This document shows positions 59,234 to 64,000 of a stretch of DNA of 64,000 bases, piece by piece. The position numbers were made by a program, and so were the translations under genes. The stretch lies in assembly GCF_000182565.1 (NCBI RefSeq), contig NW_015971538.1:1209736-1273735 (forward strand), written 5' to 3'. Under the pieces are notes generated by a model. The model saw nothing but the letters and a program-made list of their open reading frames with translations. It did not search any database and was not told the DNA's origin. Each line of letters begins with the position of its first letter. Within the stretch, counting starts at the first letter, position 1. This stretch comes from Spizellomyces punctatus DAOM BR117. Taxonomy: Eukaryota; Chytridiomycota; Chytridiomycetes; Spizellomycetales; Spizellomycetaceae.

Positions 59234-60781
59234 ATGTCCGAACGAGCCAACCAAACCTTTACCATCCCAATTCCGGCGCCAACAGCCGAGGCTGCTATTG
59301 TTGGCGGAGCAGCGATAGCGAGCCTTTTCGTATTTTGCCAGAAAAATAAGCTTCCAGCACCCGAGTACACATTCTCGTCTGGGCCACCATTTTCGGTCAA
59401 ACTACAGGTGTGTCGCGAGAATACGTAGACATGATATGTGGTCCTAATCTCCAGGTCAGGTGAACGATGCATTGTTCAAGGCGGACGGCTTTCAAAATAA
59501 GCAGGACGCAAAGCGTACGGTCGCAGCGGCGGCAGTACAGCATCTACAAGAGAGTGGGCACCCGTACTTCACCACGTCTAGCGAGGGTGGACTGAATTTC
59601 ATTTCCTTGTTGTGTAACTGGTGTGCCGGTAAGCACTATCTTGTCGATGTACTTCTATTGTTGCCTACTAACAAGCTCTATCGAAAGCCAATATGAAAGA
59701 GCAACCAGAGTATTTCATATGGGCTGACGGACAGGGTTCTGCCAATGGGCCGTGGAAGTGTAGAGCGAGAGTTGCCGGGCAATATTTTCACGTATGACTG
59801 TCAATCGCTTTGGAAAGTTATGTTGCCAGACACATGATTCATCTTGCATTATAGAGTTACAAATCGTTCAGCAGGAAGCAAGATGCGAAGGAAAGCGCCG
59901 CAAGACACGCGTTTAAGGCCCTTGCTGAAGAAGCATCGCAAAAGTGTATGTGTTAATATTTTGCGCTATCGATTTTGGCTGCAGGAACCTAAGAAATCCA
60001 TCGCAGCATCAGGAAGCCCTGCGGTAGTGCGAAATGATCCCCTCAATGACAACGCTTCGCGCATTTCGTCTGTATCGAATGGTAAAAATACCATGTGTGA
60101 AATGAACCTCACTGCCACTCGCCGTGAGTCTGAAAGCTTACGTCAGTATTTGCAGAGGGCGGATCGAGCATTAGAGCCCGACAATTGGAGACCACGAAAA
60201 GCTATTGTGAACGCTTGGCTGATTGGAGTGCGGCTACAAACGGTGCCACTAAGGTGGATTACCTTTCTCGACTATTACCTAGTGGACAGTGGATTGCTCA
60301 AGTAACTGTGGGTGGGCAGAAGTTCACATCCCTGCCAGGAAGTAAAACGGAAGCTCAAGCTAAAGAATCGGCAGCCGCAGTCGCTTGGGAAACAATAGAA
60401 GGTGATGTTGAAGAGCGGTCAGAATCGCCCGGTGTGCTCCGCCAATGGAGGAACACAGTTTTGGGTGCACTGTCCTCCTCATGGGGATTGGGTTCCAAAA
60501 GGCGCCGAGAAGAAGCTTCCGATCCGGATGACGTAATATACCAAAGCTCTGGAGAGGAAGGGAGCAACAATCCTACCTATTGTGAGCTGCTGCATGCTGA
60601 ATGCTTGAAGCTGAGCCTTCCCCGCCCTACTTATAGCTATAGTAAAGATATAGTCCAAGGTGGCGTAAAATGCAAAGTAATGATCAGTGGGAAGACATTT
60701 GAGACGTTGCGAGCGCATAGCCGCAAGAGTACCGCAAAGGAAGATGCCTGTGGCGATGCTTACAAGTGGCTAAAAAGATGA
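59234..60781 (+). CDS. Protein with four double-stranded RNA-binding motifs
   Basis: The protein consists of dsRBM folds with no catalytic domain in view. It starts MSERANQTFTIPIPAPTAEA. dsRBM1: CQKNKLPAPEYTFSSGPPFS, LFKADGFQNKQDAKRTVAAA, AVQHL. dsRBM2: EYFIWADGQGSANGPWKCRA, HSYKSFSRKQDAKESAARHA. dsRBM3: VDYLSRLLPSGQWIAQVTVG, GQKFTSLPGSKTEAQAKESA. dsRBM4 at the C-terminus: YCELLHAECLKLSLPRPTYS, KVMISGKTFETLRAHSRKST and AKEDACGDAYKWLKR. Each keeps the KxAKxxAAxxAL-type end that grips RNA. A nuclear-localisation-like KRRREEA lies between motifs 3 and 4. Three to four introns are inferred. A role in RNA silencing, editing or dsRNA sensing is possible but inferred only from the domains. Confidence 0.85.
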
Positions 60782-60872
60782 ATTTTCCTATAGCTAGCGC
60801 TTGACGTCTCTAAATGTATAATATTGCTTATGTAGTGATGTAAATATGTACAGCGTGCTGGATGTTCGTCGA

Positions 60873-63800
60873 CTAAGGTTTGACAGGTTGAGTAAATCGC
60901 CACTTTAGCAGATCTTGCAGTATGTCCTTCTCAGGATATTCAGGATTATTGATAAGCCCCGCAAGTTCTTTCATGACTTGAGGTGGCCTGTCTTCTTCAT
61001 CTCCGGCGAGCTGATCTGCTGCTGAAAGATATTTGAGCTACTGTGAGTTTGAAAACTAGAATTGCATGCCTTACATTCGTTGTCATTGAAGCACTCTGTG
61101 ATTTCTGTTACGCCACGCTCGCCAAGCAGCTATAACACAGTTAGATTTGTCACTAGCATAAATGTATCTGATTGTGATCTGTACCTGCATCATTTTAATG
61201 GCCGCCACACGAACTTCGGAATCTGGGTCTTTCCAAAGCTGAACGAGCACGCGTATAAAGTTGAGTCTCAATCTTCGCTCCTTGACGTATGTCATCAGTT
61301 GCGCCATAACGCTAACCATATCGGCTTTCTAAGTTGATGTGAAAAGAGAAGGTTGGCGACGTGCGGGTTTTTCAGAGATTCTGAACAAGCAAAGAACGTA
61401 AACGTACTCTCCGATAAAGCGATGCACTATCGTCCACAGTTTGTAGCCTGGTCAGTAAATTTTGCATGATACCCTTAATTTTGTTAACAAATCCGGGTTT
61501 GATCGCTGCCTCAAGTTGGATCATGACAATCGTGACGAGCGCTTCGACTGCAGCTATGCGTATGCCCCTAATGTTCAGATGATTTAGAGTTGCGATCAAC
61601 GTAAAGATGAATACTCAGAACCGGACCTGTGTTCATTCTCTAGCATGTCCGCCAGAAATTGGAAGGCGGACATGAGCCGTGATTCGGGGACCGCTATATG
61701 GATCAAAGAGAGATTCTTTAGCCCGTCCTCTTGGCGCTGAACTCAAGAAAGTGGTATTTACCAGTGGAAAGGGCATGGAAAAGGCCGTAGCCCGACGTGC
61801 CATGAAGGGCAATGACTGTCAACCTTCGGAGTTGTTCGCTCTGAAATATCTCGCATATGAGATAGGGTTCACTGGCCGCCTTGCATGGCACAACGGTGCC
61901 TTACCCTCGTGTCAACTAGATCATTAAGCTCATTTTTTCGGATCTCTAATGCTGAGAACTTGTCGGTCTTTCCAGTCTTGACAATTTCCAGAGTGGCTTC
62001 CTGATTTGCAGTTTTGAATTCCTCCAGCGCTTCGTATCTGTGTTCCGAGTTAATAAGAAGTGAAGAGGATACTACATCTTCTGAACTACTCACTGTTCAT
62101 CGCTCACAATCGGTATATCAATATATTCGTTGAAGAAGAAAAAGCTGCTCTCCAAATTTGTGTACAAAGTTTCCCGAATGAGAGCTGCGTTACTGTTGCA
62201 TGCGGCAATAAAGGCCTGCATTCGATCCATCCATCCGGGAACTTTATCTCCTATTCCATCGTGCGCAAACAAAAGATTTGAAAGCACGTCGATGAGGTGG
62301 GTTTCCGCTTCAATATCGACTTCGTCATCTTCTCCACCAGAAGAGGATGGCCTAGGGGTATCATCTTCTCCTCGTGGTCCACCGTCAGAACCGGGTCTCC
62401 TCGTCTCTGAACGGCCTCGCTCTCTTGGAGCGATTTCTGGTAAGCGTGGTCAGTTCTGGCTCCCAATGTCCTGCAAAATTCCTTCATGAGAGACTCACCA
62501 TCCTCCACCTTCTCCAATGTGGACTCCACCAGATCCGAGGCCACTTGCGAGTATTTTCGGATACATTCACGAAGTATGGTTATACTGTCTATATTCATGA
62601 GCTGGATACACGTTCAATCATAAGGTTAGAAGTAGGACCCACGCTCGCTTCATAAACGAGTGCATACCCATTGATATTTAGCTAGGATTTCGGGAGTGGG
62701 CTTTTTTATCGCTGCCGACTTGTCCTCCACTAGCGTCATTATACTCTGAGGTAAGGGCAACATTGCTCGTGCAAAAGCAGACTCGGGCAAGCCATAACGC
62801 TCTGAGAATTTTCGTCGTCGATCCGAACTATACCAACGTACATTGTACGGATCTTCATCAGGAAATGGTACCCGAATGCGCGCCTAGACATATATGAAGC
62901 GATGAAGCATCAATAATATTCCGAAGACTAATAATTATTCGACTTACCTCGTCATTTTCCTTCGTATTGATTGCTAGCACAAGCTTATCAATGGAGGGCA
63001 GTTTACAACTTTCCAATATTATTGCTCTTTTGGAACCCGCATTAGGCTTGTAGGTTCGAAGAGCGGGAACGACGAAGTCTAGCATTCCCTCTACAATCAA
63101 GACATCTTTTGACTTGTTGCGCACCTGGATGAATATACCCGGAATGTGTTGGAATTTGCTTATCAGTACCAAGAAGATCTTGCAAAAAATTTAAAGTGGG
63201 CCCCTCACCTCCCGGTTTGAGTCAGCGAGATATAGGAAGCAAAACCATATTGCTTCTTCCGTTGACATGTACTTAGCCAAGATGCGAACAATGTCGAGAG
63301 ATCGAAGCCGCACCTCTGGGTGCTTTGAGCGGATTTCCTATCAAAGCCGACGGATCTGTAAACTGTCTTCAAGGTGATATAGGTGCATAGAACTGACCTT
63401 CTTTGCATTATTCAACAAGCTCCGGAATAAAGAATGTTTTGGTCCTAAATGCCCTAATATTTTCCCAAGACATCCGTAAACTTTTCTTCGCGTATCGGCT
63501 TCATCGGTGGTGTCGAGGAGTATCTGAATCGCATCTAGTACTTTGGCCATCTCATCCTGACCGGAAATTAGAGCGAGCTCGACTGAAAGCAGCATGATGA
63601 GACTTGGAAGTTTGCAGCCTAATTGTCTTTGGCGATCGGCCACTTACCATTGAGGTACACGGCCAGCAGTCGTTTTCGGATAGCATGCCGCTGGCTGGTG
63701 ATAATTGGCACATACTTGCGGAGCAGTTCGAGTGCTTTATTGGCGCAAATATCTTGAATCAAATCAGAGAGGTAAAATAATGCCATTAAATCTCCCTCGC

Positions 63801-64000
63801 TAATAACAGCTGGACTGGAGATCTTGACAAGGATTTGCTTAAAAGCCGATGGGGAGTACTCTAGCATTGTGCGTTGAAACATAGTGTACGCAAAAAACTA
63901 AATCATTGTTCCGTACCTGATATGTTCCTCAGTCCCAACATGCAGGCTTCAATTACGGTGGCTCTGTCTGGTGTAATTTCTTGACTCAAATGGTTGGTGA
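60873..64000 (-). CDS. Large ARM/HEAT-type helical-repeat protein, 5' end outside window
   Basis: I do not recognise the family. From the right edge, exons read TNHLSQEITPDRATVIEACM, LGLRNISG, YSPSAFKQILVKISSPAVIS, LFYLSDLIQDICANKALELL, LPSLIMLLSVELALISGQDE, CLGKILGHLGPKHSLFRSLL and KHPEVRLRSLDIVRILAKYM. They continue IFIQVRNKSKDVLIVEGMLD, RWYSSDRRRKFSERYGLPES, TILRECIRKYSQVASDLVES, HDGIGDKVPGWMDRMQAFIA and EVRVAAIKMMQ. The protein ends LQDLLKWRFTQPVKP with the stop at 60873-60875. Short paired helices with LL/VR patterns indicate ARM/HEAT repeats; some 800 residues are visible across about 13 exons. Candidates such as ULK4-like or other ciliary ARM proteins cannot be confirmed. Confidence 0.65.

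Overview
The window is nuclear DNA of an intron-rich but gene-dense fungus. It holds about 33 protein genes on both strands, most with short GT-AG introns, and intergenic gaps are commonly 45-700 bases. The gene set mixes fungal markers with a flagellar gene. Fungal markers are a GT15 (Kre2/Mnt1-type) mannosyltransferase, a Ste20/Cla4-type CRIB kinase, a DUF3605 protein, an Spc7-like kinetochore scaffold and a SigF-like NTF2 protein. The flagellar gene is IFT70/TTC30, with a possible ERICH2 homologue elsewhere. Together they point to a zoosporic fungus, most likely a chytrid. I see no rRNA, convincing tRNA, CRISPR array or transposon.

Layout. 1-16.4 kb: 3' end of a CLC chloride transporter, PAK-type kinase, Rho GTPase, NOSIP-like RING protein, IFT70, RPAP1 and a GT15 mannosyltransferase. 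16.6-28.4 kb: a 4E-T-like translational repressor, a 1.6 kb gap, a small coiled-coil protein, an ankyrin-DysF-FYVE-RING protein, the NUS1 subunit of cis-prenyltransferase and an unrecognised coiled-coil protein. 29.5-39.9 kb: ARMT1/DUF89 phosphatase, DUF1206 membrane protein, two secretory-pathway proteins (one with a Reeler-like domain and C-terminal hydrophobic tail), a LisH-CTLH-CRA protein, a bacterial-type phosphoribosyltransferase and MBF1. 40.9-52.9 kb: BCP1/BCCIP, DUF3605, a Sel1-repeat protein, DUF599, an unrecognised spliced gene, an NTF2-like protein, TMEM234, another unrecognised gene, a Yar1-like ankyrin protein, a doubtful gene and a tiny secreted protein. 53.3-64 kb: KNL1/Spc7, an ERICH2-like acidic protein, a four-dsRBM protein and part of a large ARM/HEAT-type protein that runs off the right edge.

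The neighbours do not form one pathway. Functional themes recur by chance of location: secretion and glycosylation (NUS1 supplies dolichol and GT15 uses mannose), polarity signalling (a Rho GTPase next to a CRIB kinase), mRNA control (4E-T, dsRBM protein) and flagellum and mitosis (IFT70, KNL1). Gene coordinates run from predicted start to stop and include introns. Exon joins were inferred by eye from reading frame, GT-AG sites and family similarity.
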